This document shows positions 55,885 through 64,000 of a stretch of DNA of 64,000 bases, one piece after another; the first letter of the stretch is position 1, and each line of letters opens with the position of its first letter. Source of the DNA: an uncultured Rhizobiaceae bacterium (GTDB taxonomy: Bacteria; Pseudomonadota; Alphaproteobacteria; Rhizobiales; Rhizobiaceae); assembly GCA_951813045.1 (NCBI GenBank), contig CATOTF010000002.1, forward strand, positions 1,364,001-1,428,000, in the 5' to 3' direction. The notes beneath the pieces were generated by a model, which searched no databases, was not told where the DNA came from, and saw only the letters and a list, made by a program, of their open reading frames with translations. A program made the position numbers and the translations under genes.

Positions 55885-58800
55885 ATGGCCGAAGTAGACA
55901 CAGCAACAATCGATAATGAACAAATCAACGGCGCATTTGCCCTGGCGGTGGACGCCCGATTCAACAGCGTCAGCAGTGGCAGCGGCCAGAAAATCTTTGA
56001 TCTCGGCGATGCCGGAAACCAGAACAATATCTGGTTCGGTCAGGTAGAGGGTACGAATGACATTGAGTTTGTTGTTGTGAAGGATGGCGTTGAGCACAGC
56101 GTAGTTGCGGAAAACGCCATTGAAGATGGAGAAATCGCAACCTGGCGTGTGGGTGTTGACCTCGAAGGGGTCATGCGGATTGCCAAGAACGACGATCTTC
56201 TTGTTGAAGGACAGGGCGTCGTTCCCGCTGATGTCATACGTGACAATCAGCTGATCGGCGAATCCAGCGATCCGGGGGATTCAGATCTTGATGGTCTGGT
56301 TCTCAACCTGAGAACCGTGACCTACAGCAACCATGAAGAGCTGAACCCCGCTACCGACGGAAGCCCTTGTGCGCTGACCGGTGAGGTCAAATGTTTTTGC
56401 GACAAATTGCGCTCCGAGGCAGATGTCAATTTTGGGGATGATGGCGCAACTAATAATTCAGAGTTTGATGCAGAAGGCGATGGCGAGTGGAGTACGCCGC
56501 AATCGCTCGGCGTTATTCCGATTCACTCGATGGTATTGCCGGATGGCAAGGTGCTCAGCTTCGGTACAGATGAAGGCGGGAAACAGGGAGCACAATTTGT
56601 CTACAGCATATATGACCCCGTCACCGGCCTCGACAAGATCCTGGAGAACACGACAGGTGTCGATATCTTTTGCTCCAACATGTCGATCGACCCCAAGACC
56701 GGCAACATCATCATCATGGGTGGAGATGTGCGCGGCGAGGGCGGTCCCATAAATACGGCGGTAGATGACATCATAATCTTCGATTACACCACCCAAACAC
56801 TCCGCCCCGCCGAGCACGGCGATATGGACTACGCGCGCTGGTACGGCACTTCGGTTACCTTGTCGAGTGATGAAGTCTTAATCCTGGGAGGCACTGGCGG
56901 AGGTCAGAATATACCGGAGGTCTATAATTCCGAAACGGGTCTTCGTACGCTCACAAATGCCGAGATTGATATTGCCGCAGCGTATCCGATGACCTGGGTG
57001 AACAGCGATGGTGACGTCATCGTCATGAGCACAAAGGGTGGTATATTTAAAATCACAACTGACGGCGTTGGCTCATCAGAACAAATCGGCACTACCAACA
57101 TTCCTATTCGAACCTATAGTCCTGACATCATGTATGACGTCGACAAAATTGCCGTTATTGGTGGCGACGGTGGAATTTACACCATGGACATTGGTGACGA
57201 TGCGCCTTCATTTACAAAAGTCGCAAATGCAACCGGGGCCCGCGAGAACGGCGGCCTGACGGTTCTACCGGACGGTCGTGTGGTCATCTCAGGCGGTGGC
57301 AACAGCTTTAACGGTCTCGAAGATGCCATCTATGAGACCGAAATCTGGGACCCGGATACCAATGAAGTGGAACAGGTCGCTGATCTGTCTACAGCGCGCT
57401 TGTATCATTCATCACACCTGCTGCTGCCCAATGGCATGGTATGGGTCGGTGGCGGCGGGTCCAGCGGGTCCAGCCCGATAGATAACCTCAATGTTGAAGT
57501 CTATGCACCGGACTATCTTTACGACGAGAATGGTGAACTGGCCGACCGACCTGACATTGTAGATGCGCCGACCAATATCGACAGTGGCTCCACCTTCCGC
57601 ATAAGCGTGGATGACGCCAATGCACTGGAAATGGTCTCCGCCATCCGCTCCGGTGCGATGACCCATGCATCCAATTCCGATGCACGTTTTCTGGAACTCG
57701 AATTCCGCGTTATCGATGCGGCCACAATTGAAATTGATACACCAAATGCAAATGTTCTGATCCCGGGTGCCTGGATGCTCTACACGGTGGATGACAATGG
57801 CACACCGTCGGTCGCCAGCATGCTCGGCGTCGACGTGCCACCTTTGGTTGATACACCTAACATTCTGGCGGCTGATACGCTGACAGAAGCTTATAATATT
57901 GATGATGATCAGATCGACGGTGCCTTTGAAGTGACTGTCGAAGCCCGGTTTGATGATTTGGGTCGCGGCCCTTGGCAGCGGGTGTTTGATTTTGGCAATG
58001 GTGCAGGCAAGGACAATATCGTTCTTGGTCAGAGGGCAAACTCGGATGATATGGCCTTTGAAATACATGTTGGCGGACGCGGGTACTCTATCGTCGCGAG
58101 GGACGCCATTGAGGGGGGTGTTACGTCAAAATGGGCAGTTTCTGTCGATGATCATGGTTATATGCGGATGTGGAAAGATGACGAGCTCGTTGCGGAAGGC
58201 CAGGGCGCTGTTCCTGCCGATATTGATCGTCTGCCAATTCGCATTGGTCAAAACCATTGGAAAGGCCAGGCCCAATTAGATGGTATGGTGCGCAATCTTG
58301 AGATCGTCAACGCGGGCGACACTCCTGAATATGACGGCTATATTGCACCCAGAATTTCAATTTCAGTCCTCGACAGTGTGCTGGAAGGCCAGGAGGGCGA
58401 GACCAATACACTGGTCTTCACAGTTTCACTGAGCAAAGCCGCGCAAAACGTCGTGTCGGCGGATGTCGTTATTTCAGGCAATGCCAGCGGTCCGTCTGAA
58501 GTCATTATCCCCGCAGGGCAGATTTCCGCGGAAATTATTGTAATCTATCAGGGGGATGATGAATTTGAGCTGGGCGAGACTGTTTCCGTCAAGCTAGAAA
58601 ACATCAACCAGGCAACTGCCCTCAGTGATGTATCCGCGACAGCGGAGATCACCAATGATGACGATATCTCCTTCGGCGACTCTACCTATCAGCTGGGGAC
58701 GGCCGGGTTGAGCTGGTCGGATGCTAACGCAGAAGCCGAGGCACTTGGCGGCAAGCTTGTTGAGATTAACAGTCAGGAAGAAAATGACTTCGTCAATCAA

Positions 58801-59730
58801 ATATTCGGCGACGAGGGAACAATCTGGCTGGGCTTTAATGACGTGGAAAATGAAGGCGAATTCGTTGATTCAGACGGTAACGCTCTCACCTTCACAAACT
58901 GGAATGCTGGTGAGCCGAATAATTGGCAAGACAACGAGGATTATGTGTCCATCCGCGGCGATTCCGATAGATGGAATGATCTCAATGGTGCCGCATTTGA
59001 CGGTGCGGTTACCGTCATCGAATTTGAAAACGAGCCTGTTGATGACAGCAACATCGTCAACGATGTATCCAATACCATTCAATATCTCACGGGGACGGCA
59101 GAGCAGGATACGTTTGTTATCAACGGCGCTTCCCGCGACTATAGCTGGGGCACAACACAGGACGGTGAGGGCGTGGTGGTCTGGGGCCCAACGGGCCATG
59201 ACCTGCTCTATGATTTCGAGAATATCACTTTTAATGACGCCGAAATCAGCCTTGTCGGTGAAGGTCCTCAAGTTGCCGGGACTGTCAACGATATCGCCAA
59301 CACCGTTCAGTATCTGACGGGTACGTCCGAGCAAAACACATTTGAGATCGACGGTTATTCAAACGATTACAGCTGGAGCGCCACACAGGACGGTGAGGGT
59401 ATCGTTGTCTGGGGTCCAACGGGCCATGACCTGCTCTATGATTTCGAGAAAATCACTTTTAATGACACCGAAATCAGCCTTGTCGGTGAAGGTCCTCAAA
59501 ATGGTGGAAGGGTCAATGATATCGCCAACACCGTCCAATATCTGACGGGCGCATCGCTGGAGCGGGACACATTCGTAATCGACGGCAATTCAAGCGAATA
59601 TCAATGGGGAGAAACACTGGACGGCGAAGGCATCGTTGTCTGGGGCGCAACCGGCCACGACCTCCTCTATGATTTTGACCAAATAGAGTTCAACAATGAG
59701 ACTGCCCAACTTGATGAGATGGAGATGTAA
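55885..59730 (+). CDS. Multidomain secreted-type radical copper oxidase (galactose/glyoxal oxidase-like) with LamG, Calx-beta, CTLD and repeats
   Basis: A 1,281-residue protein; start at ATG 55885 (CAGGA just upstream), the earlier ATG at 55858 lacks a ribosome-binding site. Residues about 1-150 are LamG-like. Residues 195-650 are kelch-type galactose/glyoxal oxidase with DUF1929. All radical-copper residues are conserved: C263 (DIFCSNM) and Y320 (ARWYGT) for the Tyr-Cys cofactor, Y507-H508 (ARLYHSS) and H594 (MTHASNSDAR) as copper ligands. A second LamG-like domain spans 655-811, Calx-beta about 823-925 (ending EITNDDD), a C-type lectin domain 930-1048 (IWLGFND, GEPNNWQ, RWNDL), and three repeats to the end. 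There is no signal peptide, and the acidic composition and RTX-like repeats suggest type I secretion. It would oxidise alcohols or aldehydes with O2, giving H2O2, on carbohydrate-bound surfaces; this is inference. Confidence 0.85.
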   Translation: MAEVDTATIDNEQINGAFALAVDARFNSVSSGSGQKIFDLGDAGNQNNIWFGQVEGTNDIEFVVVKDGVEHSVVAENAIEDGEIATWRVGVDLEGVMRIAKNDDLLVEGQGVVPADVIRDNQLIGESSDPGDSDLDGLVLNLRTVTYSNHEELNPATDGSPCALTGEVKCFCDKLRSEADVNFGDDGATNNSEFDAEGDGEWSTPQSLGVIPIHSMVLPDGKVLSFGTDEGGKQGAQFVYSIYDPVTGLDKILENTTGVDIFCSNMSIDPKTGNIIIMGGDVRGEGGPINTAVDDIIIFDYTTQTLRPAEHGDMDYARWYGTSVTLSSDEVLILGGTGGGQNIPEVYNSETGLRTLTNAEIDIAAAYPMTWVNSDGDVIVMSTKGGIFKITTDGVGSSEQIGTTNIPIRTYSPDIMYDVDKIAVIGGDGGIYTMDIGDDAPSFTKVANATGARENGGLTVLPDGRVVISGGGNSFNGLEDAIYETEIWDPDTNEVEQVADLSTARLYHSSHLLLPNGMVWVGGGGSSGSSPIDNLNVEVYAPDYLYDENGELADRPDIVDAPTNIDSGSTFRISVDDANALEMVSAIRSGAMTHASNSDARFLELEFRVIDAATIEIDTPNANVLIPGAWMLYTVDDNGTPSVASMLGVDVPPLVDTPNILAADTLTEAYNIDDDQIDGAFEVTVEARFDDLGRGPWQRVFDFGNGAGKDNIVLGQRANSDDMAFEIHVGGRGYSIVARDAIEGGVTSKWAVSVDDHGYMRMWKDDELVAEGQGAVPADIDRLPIRIGQNHWKGQAQLDGMVRNLEIVNAGDTPEYDGYIAPRISISVLDSVLEGQEGETNTLVFTVSLSKAAQNVVSADVVISGNASGPSEVIIPAGQISAEIIVIYQGDDEFELGETVSVKLENINQATALSDVSATAEITNDDDISFGDSTYQLGTAGLSWSDANAEAEALGGKLVEINSQEENDFVNQIFGDEGTIWLGFNDVENEGEFVDSDGNALTFTNWNAGEPNNWQDNEDYVSIRGDSDRWNDLNGAAFDGAVTVIEFENEPVDDSNIVNDVSNTIQYLTGTAEQDTFVINGASRDYSWGTTQDGEGVVVWGPTGHDLLYDFENITFNDAEISLVGEGPQVAGTVNDIANTVQYLTGTSEQNTFEIDGYSNDYSWSATQDGEGIVVWGPTGHDLLYDFEKITFNDTEISLVGEGPQNGGRVNDIANTVQYLTGASLERDTFVIDGNSSEYQWGETLDGEGIVVWGATGHDLLYDFDQIEFNNETAQLDEMEM
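59059..59730 (+). repeat. Three tandem 228-bp repeats (76 residues) at the 3' end of the oxidase gene
   Basis: Units begin at 59059, 59287 and 59515; the last is 216 bp. Each reads NDxxNTxQYLTG, DTFxIDG, YxWGxTxDGEG, VVWGPTGHDLLYDF and a final FND. Units 1 and 2 are nearly identical in DNA over about 95 bp (from near 59175 and 59403); unit 3 is more diverged. The pattern resembles beta-roll-associated sequences found near RTX regions. Confidence 0.9.
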
Positions 59731-59741
59731 GCAGAGTGATA

Positions 59742-60963
59742 ACGGTGTCTCTTGGCGCAAACCAGAATGCAGGCCACTTTACAGTTCAACCGGACGCCCA
59801 TCGATTGATCCTGAACTGATGATCTGCATGTTACTGGTTGGCTATTGCATGGGCATCCGGTCTGAATCTAGCTTATCTCTGGTTCTGTCATCTCGGTCTG
59901 GGTGATAATGTTCCCGACCATTCAACCTTTTCCAAGAACCGTCACGGTCGGTTCCTTGATAGCGATCTGTTACGGCATGTGTTTGAGACAGTTGTTGCCC
60001 GTTGCATTGCCGAGGGCTTGGTCAGTGGCCAGCGTCTGGCTGTTGATGCCAGCCTGATTGAGGCAGATACCAATCGACAGAACTCTACATCTAAAGAAGA
60101 ATAGCGATCTGACAAGATTGACCCTGACGACGCGCCACACGCTGGGTGTGAATATCTGGAAACACTCGATGATGCAGCATTTGGCGCTGCCACTGCGGTG
60201 TAACCCAAGTTTACATCCCATTCTGATCCAGCATCCCAATGCAATGGACTGCAACGCGTTCAGGCCGAGCCGATTTTGCGCATTCTGCCAACTACAATGA
60301 CTGATACGGACAATGCAGTAATCCCAGATGTGGAGGCCAGTCGTTCAGTTCGGCAAGCTGAACTGGGTGCCATGTAAACCATGGTCGACAGAACCAAAGA
60401 CACGTTTGACATCAATCCGGAACGTATGATTGCCGACACAGCCTATGGCACAGGCGCGCTGCTTGAATGGCTAGTTGAGGAACACGGCATTGCTCCCCAT
60501 ATCCCTGTGGTCGATAAATCCGGTCGAACAGATGGGACTTTCGAGCGCGCCGACTTCATCTATGATGACAACATTGACACCTATATCTGCCCTGGTGGCA
60601 AGGAACTCAAAACCTTCCGTCGTGCTTACACTAATCCGCGCATTCCGAAGGCTGATAAATATGGGATCATCCGCTATCGCGCCAAAAAAGCCGATTGCGA
60701 CAGTTGTTCGTTGAAGCAGCAGTGTTGCCCAAATGGGCTGCAACGCAAGGTGACACAGACCATCCATGAACCTCCCGTGATATCGCTCGAAACATCGCCA
60801 AGACAATCGACTACGCCATATAGTGTAAGCTATGCAAAAAGGTCGAGATGTTATTCGCCCATCTCAAGCGCATTCTAAAACTCAATCGGCTCCGACTACG
60901 AGGGCCAGGCGGTGTCAAAGACGAATTCCACCTCGCAGCAACCGCCCAAAACCTCAGAAACTA
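59742..60963 (+). pseudogene. Decayed IS1182-family transposase
   Basis: Fragments in several frames match an IS1182-type transposase: SSTGRPSIDPELMICMLLVG (59742 on), VPDHSTFSKNRHGRF with ARCIAEGLVSGQRLAVDASL (to about 60104), NPERMIADTAYGTGALLEWL (60381 on) with YICPGGKELKTFRR, and finally VEMLFAHLKRILKLN with FHLAATAQNLR (to 60963). Several indels and stops separate them. No complete ends were seen. It begins 11 bp after the oxidase gene stop. Confidence 0.85.
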
Positions 60964-61308
60964 GCAAAACTCATTCCCGAACCGAAGCCGGTGGTCTGAT
61001 CAGCAACAAGGATAAAGGCGTCCGCAGTTCAAGCCGCAATCAAGTCCGATAAAACAATGAGTTTTTCAACGGAATAAGCCCTACCTCGTCATTCGCCTTT
61101 CGTCGCAATCAGGATGGTCGAATACTGATACTCCCGGGAACGAATGACCCAAACCTGAATTTGGGAAGTATTATCCGTTACTCGCATGCGTCATGAATAT
61201 CGAGCCAAAAAACAAGTGACATTAAGAGTAGATCTGATTTCGCCAACCATCGTGTCGATAAAGGACAAAATGGACTTGTCCCGTATTAATTCCGCATCCT
61301 GTTCTCGT

Positions 61309-62166
61309 TTAACTCGTTTTTCGTTCAAATTTGATGGGCGACATTCCTCCTATTGCTGAGTGTCTTCTGCGGCTGTTGTAAAAGCCGTTGATGTATTGGA
61401 ACAGGGCGTCGGTTGCTTGCTGTCGTGTTTGCCATGTGCCGCGCCAGATGAGTTCGGCTTTGAGTGTTTTGAAGAACGTCTCGACCACGGCGTTGTCCCA
61501 GCAATTGCCTTTTCGGCTCATGGACACTTTAAACTTCAGTTCACGCATTCGTTTTTGATAATCATGAGAGCAGTATTGACTGCCACGGTCCGTATGATGA
61601 ATGCAGCCCGGCGGTGGGTTTCGAAGGGCCAAAGCCCGGTTGAGAGCCTGCAATGCCAAGTCTTTCTTCAACCGGTTGCTGACAGCCCAACCCACCACAC
61701 GGCGTGAATGTAGATCGATCATCACTGCCAGATACAGCCAGCCCTCACGGGTCCAGATGTAGCTGATGTCACCTGCCCATTTCTGGTTGGGTTTATCCGC
61801 TTGGAAGTTCCGCCCCAGCAAGTTAGGCGCAATGTTGAAGCGGTGATTGCTATCGGTCGTAGCTTTGTATTTGCGTGTTCTGACCACTCGAATGCCGTTG
61901 TCGCGCATCAAACGGCCCACGCGGCGGTGGCCCACAGCCAAGCCCACTTCCTTCAACTCCTGCGTCATTCTCGGGCGACCATAACTGCCAAGGCTCAAGT
62001 GATGCTGTTCACGGATGTGCGCCAGAACCACCATGTCATCGCGCTGCCGTTGACTAACAGGGCGGTTGTGCCAGGCACGATAACCACGCGATGTAACATT
62101 CAGAATATGGCAAAGCCGATCCACCGGAACGTGTTTCCTGTGTTCTTCGACAAACGCAAATCTCAC
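61309..62166 (-). CDS. IS3-family transposase OrfB (DDE), copy 2
   Basis: 285 aa, GTG start overlapping the OrfA stop. Intact, with the same DDE candidates as copy 1. Differs in the short stretch QELKEVGLAVGHRRV (copy 1: QELKEAGLAIGHRRV), where 11 of 36 bases differ, mostly silently. Confidence 0.95.
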   Translation of the reverse strand: MRFAFVEEHRKHVPVDRLCHILNVTSRGYRAWHNRPVSQRQRDDMVVLAHIREQHHLSLGSYGRPRMTQELKEVGLAVGHRRVGRLMRDNGIRVVRTRKYKATTDSNHRFNIAPNLLGRNFQADKPNQKWAGDISYIWTREGWLYLAVMIDLHSRRVVGWAVSNRLKKDLALQALNRALALRNPPPGCIHHTDRGSQYCSHDYQKRMRELKFKVSMSRKGNCWDNAVVETFFKTLKAELIWRGTWQTRQQATDALFQYINGFYNSRRRHSAIGGMSPIKFERKTS

Positions 62167-62438
62167 TTGCTTTGACCCGCGAAGAACACTGTTGCCTTCT
62201 TTAATATCTCCCTCTCCTCCGTGAGGAGACGAACCTCTCTGCGAAGCCGCTCATTCTCTTTGGCCAGATCAATATCAACCGATGGTGGAAGGTCATCAGG
62301 CCGGGATTGTTGTATCCATTTCGATAACGTCGAAAAGCCGACCCCCAAATCTGATGCCACTTGTTTCCGGGTAAGTCCGCTGGTCAGCGCAATACGCACC
62401 GCTTCACGCTTGAATTCGTCTGTGTGGCCTCGTGCCAT
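62163..62438 (-). CDS. IS3-family transposase OrfA, copy 2
   Basis: 91-aa helix-turn-helix protein, identical in sequence to copy 1 OrfA. Start ATG at 62438, about 60 bp inside the IS end, followed directly by OrfB. Both genes are intact, so this copy could be active. Confidence 0.95.
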   Translation of the reverse strand: MARGHTDEFKREAVRIALTSGLTRKQVASDLGVGFSTLSKWIQQSRPDDLPPSVDIDLAKENERLRREVRLLTEEREILKKATVFFAGQSK

Positions 62439-62682
62439 AATAGTTCTCCTTGATGGGATTAATCCAATTCAAGGACACGGAACTAAACCGTGACAAGTCC
62501 AAAACACCTTCTGCCGGTCAGTTTTAAATTGGCTCTTAAAGGGGGGCATCGTTCGATTATTCCCCCTGCAATGTACGATCAGCATCAACTTCGATATGAA
62601 TTGCCCTGTTGCTAGATATTTTAATCATTAGACTGACAGGTTGGTGCGTGAAGCACAGTCAATGATTTGAGAAGGACTTGTC

Positions 62683-64000
62683 ATGAAAGAGTTTGTGATT
62701 TCTACCATCGTTGCATTCGTAACTGCTGTCGGGGTGATTAGCTCGGCCACTGCACAAGAGGGAAATGTAGAAGCGGGTAAAAAGATATTCAGGAAATGCG
62801 CGGCCTGCCACAGTGTCGGCGAGAATGCGAAAAACCGCGTTGGCCCAGTATTGAATGGTGTTGTTGGACGTCCTGCGGGGAGTTTTGCAGGTTACAAGTA
62901 CGGAACAGGTGTCCAAGCTGCCAATGCGAAGGGGTTGATCTGGTCTAGGGAAGAGTTGTTCAAGTGGCTGGCGAGCCCGAGAAATTATCTTCGCGACTAT
63001 CTGGATGACCGGAAAGCCAAGGCAAAAATGGCATTCAGGTTGAAGGACGAACAACAGCGCAGGGACGTAATTGCGTATCTGGAAACTTTAGACGGCCCCC
63101 CGGTTTCGGATGAGAAGGCGGCGGATATTACCCACGGTAACACACCATTCAACCCGACAATGGGTAGCGTGGGGAGTGGTGCTGACCCGTTGGATGGTCT
63201 TGAGCGCGTAAGGCAGGAACTCGTCCTGCCTCCCTTTGCACCCAAACATAACCAAGTCGCCAAAGGTGGCCCAAAAGTTGTCGAGGTGGAACTGGTTGTT
63301 GAGGAGAAAAAATGGGTTCTCGACGGTGACGGGACAGAAATCGTCGCACTTACCTTTAACGGCTCGATACCCGCGCCGCTGATTGTCGTTCATGAGGGTG
63401 ATTATGTTGAAGTAACCCTTATTAACCCGGCCACTAATTTGATGGAGCACAATATTGACCTGCACGCGGCAACCGGAGCTTTAGGCGGCGCTGCTATTAC
63501 GACGGTTTCACCCGGCGAACAAACAACCCTGCGCTTTAAGGCAACCAAAGCCGGGGCATTTTTATACCATTGTGCCCCTGAAGGTTCGATGACGCCCTAT
63601 CATGTAACCCACGGTATGACAGGATCAATTCTCGTTTTACCCCGCGACGGTCTGAAAGACGACAAGGGTCAGTCGCTAACATACGACCGCATGTATTATG
63701 TCGGCGAAAACGAATTCTATGTACCGCGTGACGAAAATGGCGATTTCAAAAAATATGAAGCTGCTGGTGAAGATCTGGATGACTGGATACAATCCATGAA
63801 AACATTAATCCCGACCCACGTTGTGTTCAACGGTCGTGTGGGCGCTCTAACGGGTAAGGGAGCAATGAAAGCCAAGGTTGGTGAAAACGTCCTCTTCCTG
63901 CACATGCAGGGAAATAGGGACACTCGTCCACATATCATTGGTGGTCATGGGGATTACGTCTGGGAAACAGGTTCGTTTTCCTCTCCGCCCCTTAAAGATC
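62683..64000 (+). CDS. nirK: Copper nitrite reductase with N-terminal cytochrome c domain; 3' end outside window
   Basis: The frame is open from ATG 62683 (GAGAAGG upstream) to the window end, 439 residues visible. A signal peptide of about 25 residues (ending ATAQ) is followed by a class I cytochrome c domain: haem motif C39-AA-C42-H43 and probable axial M116 (KAKMAF). A linker (about 140-195) leads to a two-domain copper nitrite reductase (NO-forming, periplasm). Type 1 copper ligands are H256, C297, H307 and M312; type 2 ligands H261, H296 and the His of [10 protein letters not shown]; catalytic D259 (NIDLH) and His in PTHVVFNG. The fusion would bring the electron donor into the same chain. 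The IS3 copy 2 ends 181 bp upstream. Confidence 0.93.
   Translation, partial: MKEFVISTIVAFVTAVGVISSATAQEGNVEAGKKIFRKCAACHSVGENAKNRVGPVLNGVVGRPAGSFAGYKYGTGVQAANAKGLIWSREELFKWLASPRNYLRDYLDDRKAKAKMAFRLKDEQQRRDVIAYLETLDGPPVSDEKAADITHGNTPFNPTMGSVGSGADPLDGLERVRQELVLPPFAPKHNQVAKGGPKVVEVELVVEEKKWVLDGDGTEIVALTFNGSIPAPLIVVHEGDYVEVTLINPATNLMEHNIDLHAATGALGGAAITTVSPGEQTTLRFKATKAGAFLYHCAPEGSMTPYHVTHGMTGSILVLPRDGLKDDKGQSLTYDRMYYVGENEFYVPRDENGDFKKYEAAGEDLDDWIQSMKTLIPTHVVFNGRVGALTGKGAMKAKVGENVLFLHMQGNRDTRPHIIGGHGDYVWETGSFSSPPLKD

Larger units (their letters stand above)
61271..62501 (-). mobile_element. IS3-family insertion sequence, copy 2 (1,231 bp)
   Basis: Same length and ends as copy 1, in opposite orientation. 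It is flanked by the 3-bp duplication AAA (61268-61270 and 62502-62504), different from the AAC around copy 1. Its right side lies 181 bp before the nitrite reductase start codon. Confidence 0.95.

Noticed and set aside
57412-58068. A 218-codon open frame on the minus strand
   Set aside because: Antisense to the radical copper oxidase gene; no recognisable motif.
51713-62501. The inverted IS3 pair as a composite transposon carrying 8.3 kb
   Set aside because: Each copy has its own 3-bp duplication (AAC, AAA), so they inserted separately; and the interval holds the core gene rpsD and ttcA. Only later recombination between them remains possible.
62502-62682. An FNR/NNR-type box upstream of nirK
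   Set aside because: No palindrome close to TTGAT-N4-ATCAA was found in the 181 bp between the IS and the start codon.

Overview
The window looks like chromosomal DNA of an alphaproteobacterium, most likely a member or close relative of the Hyphomicrobiales. It has roughly 50% GC. The reasons are family content rather than any species-level match: an IalB-like protein, a DUF930 protein, a phosphatidylcholine synthase (Pcs), the F1-ATPase zeta inhibitor (DUF1476) next to purC, a purC-purS-purQ-purL order, BolA with a monothiol glutaredoxin nearby, HspQ, a sfsA-map-radC run, and a Kdo synthase (KdsA). There is no rRNA and no CRISPR array; one tRNA-Ser(TGA) is present.

Layout. 1-1,000: the end of an acyl-CoA synthetase gene, tRNA-Ser and a small membrane protein. 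1,080-9,690 (minus strand): a BMP-type nucleoside-like ABC importer (binding protein, two permeases, ATPase), an MFS transporter coupled to a 5'-truncated TerC stub, Pcs, and a DUF1326/DUF2182 pair. 9,795-17,100: a UbiH-type flavoprotein, an AEC transporter, hspQ, an IalB-like protein, a YejA-like peptide-binding protein with a FrnE-type DsbA protein, and a DUF930 protein. 17,465-18,890: an IS5-family transposase broken by expansion of a 14-bp repeat. 19,436-25,700: a porin, kdsA-VOC-aminotransferase, a divergent MFS gene, and a DUF922 metalloprotease-like lipoprotein. 26,089-29,453: a SAM/adenylate cyclase/AAA/TPR regulator split by one frameshift. 30,159-31,208: a complete IS630 element. 31,786-35,205: mccA and sdaA. 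35,321-43,340: sfsA-map-radC, an ABC binding protein, a P1 peptidase, rpe and purB. 43,363-50,704: HpaI-type aldolase, the zeta inhibitor, purC-purS-purQ-lipoprotein-purL, bolA and grxD.

The last 13 kb is the accessory part. Two almost identical 1,231-bp IS3-family elements lie in inverted orientation around 8.3 kb. That segment carries the 5' part of a pagL-like lipid A deacylase gene (cut exactly by the first IS), ttcA, rpsD, a 1,281-residue secreted-type protein and a decayed IS1182-type transposase. The large protein combines LamG-like domains, a radical copper oxidase (galactose/glyoxal oxidase type), Calx-beta, a C-type lectin domain and three 76-residue repeats. Just beyond the second IS begins a copper nitrite reductase with an N-terminal cytochrome c domain, which runs off the window.

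How it works together. The conserved blocks are housekeeping: de novo purine synthesis, translation and tRNA modification, Kdo for lipopolysaccharide, and envelope lipids. The mobile elements have inactivated lipid A deacylation and sit against the new-looking surface oxidase and the denitrification gene. The items most worth follow-up are the copper oxidase, the cytochrome-NirK fusion, the repeat-disrupted transposase, and the recombination patch that distinguishes the two IS3 copies.
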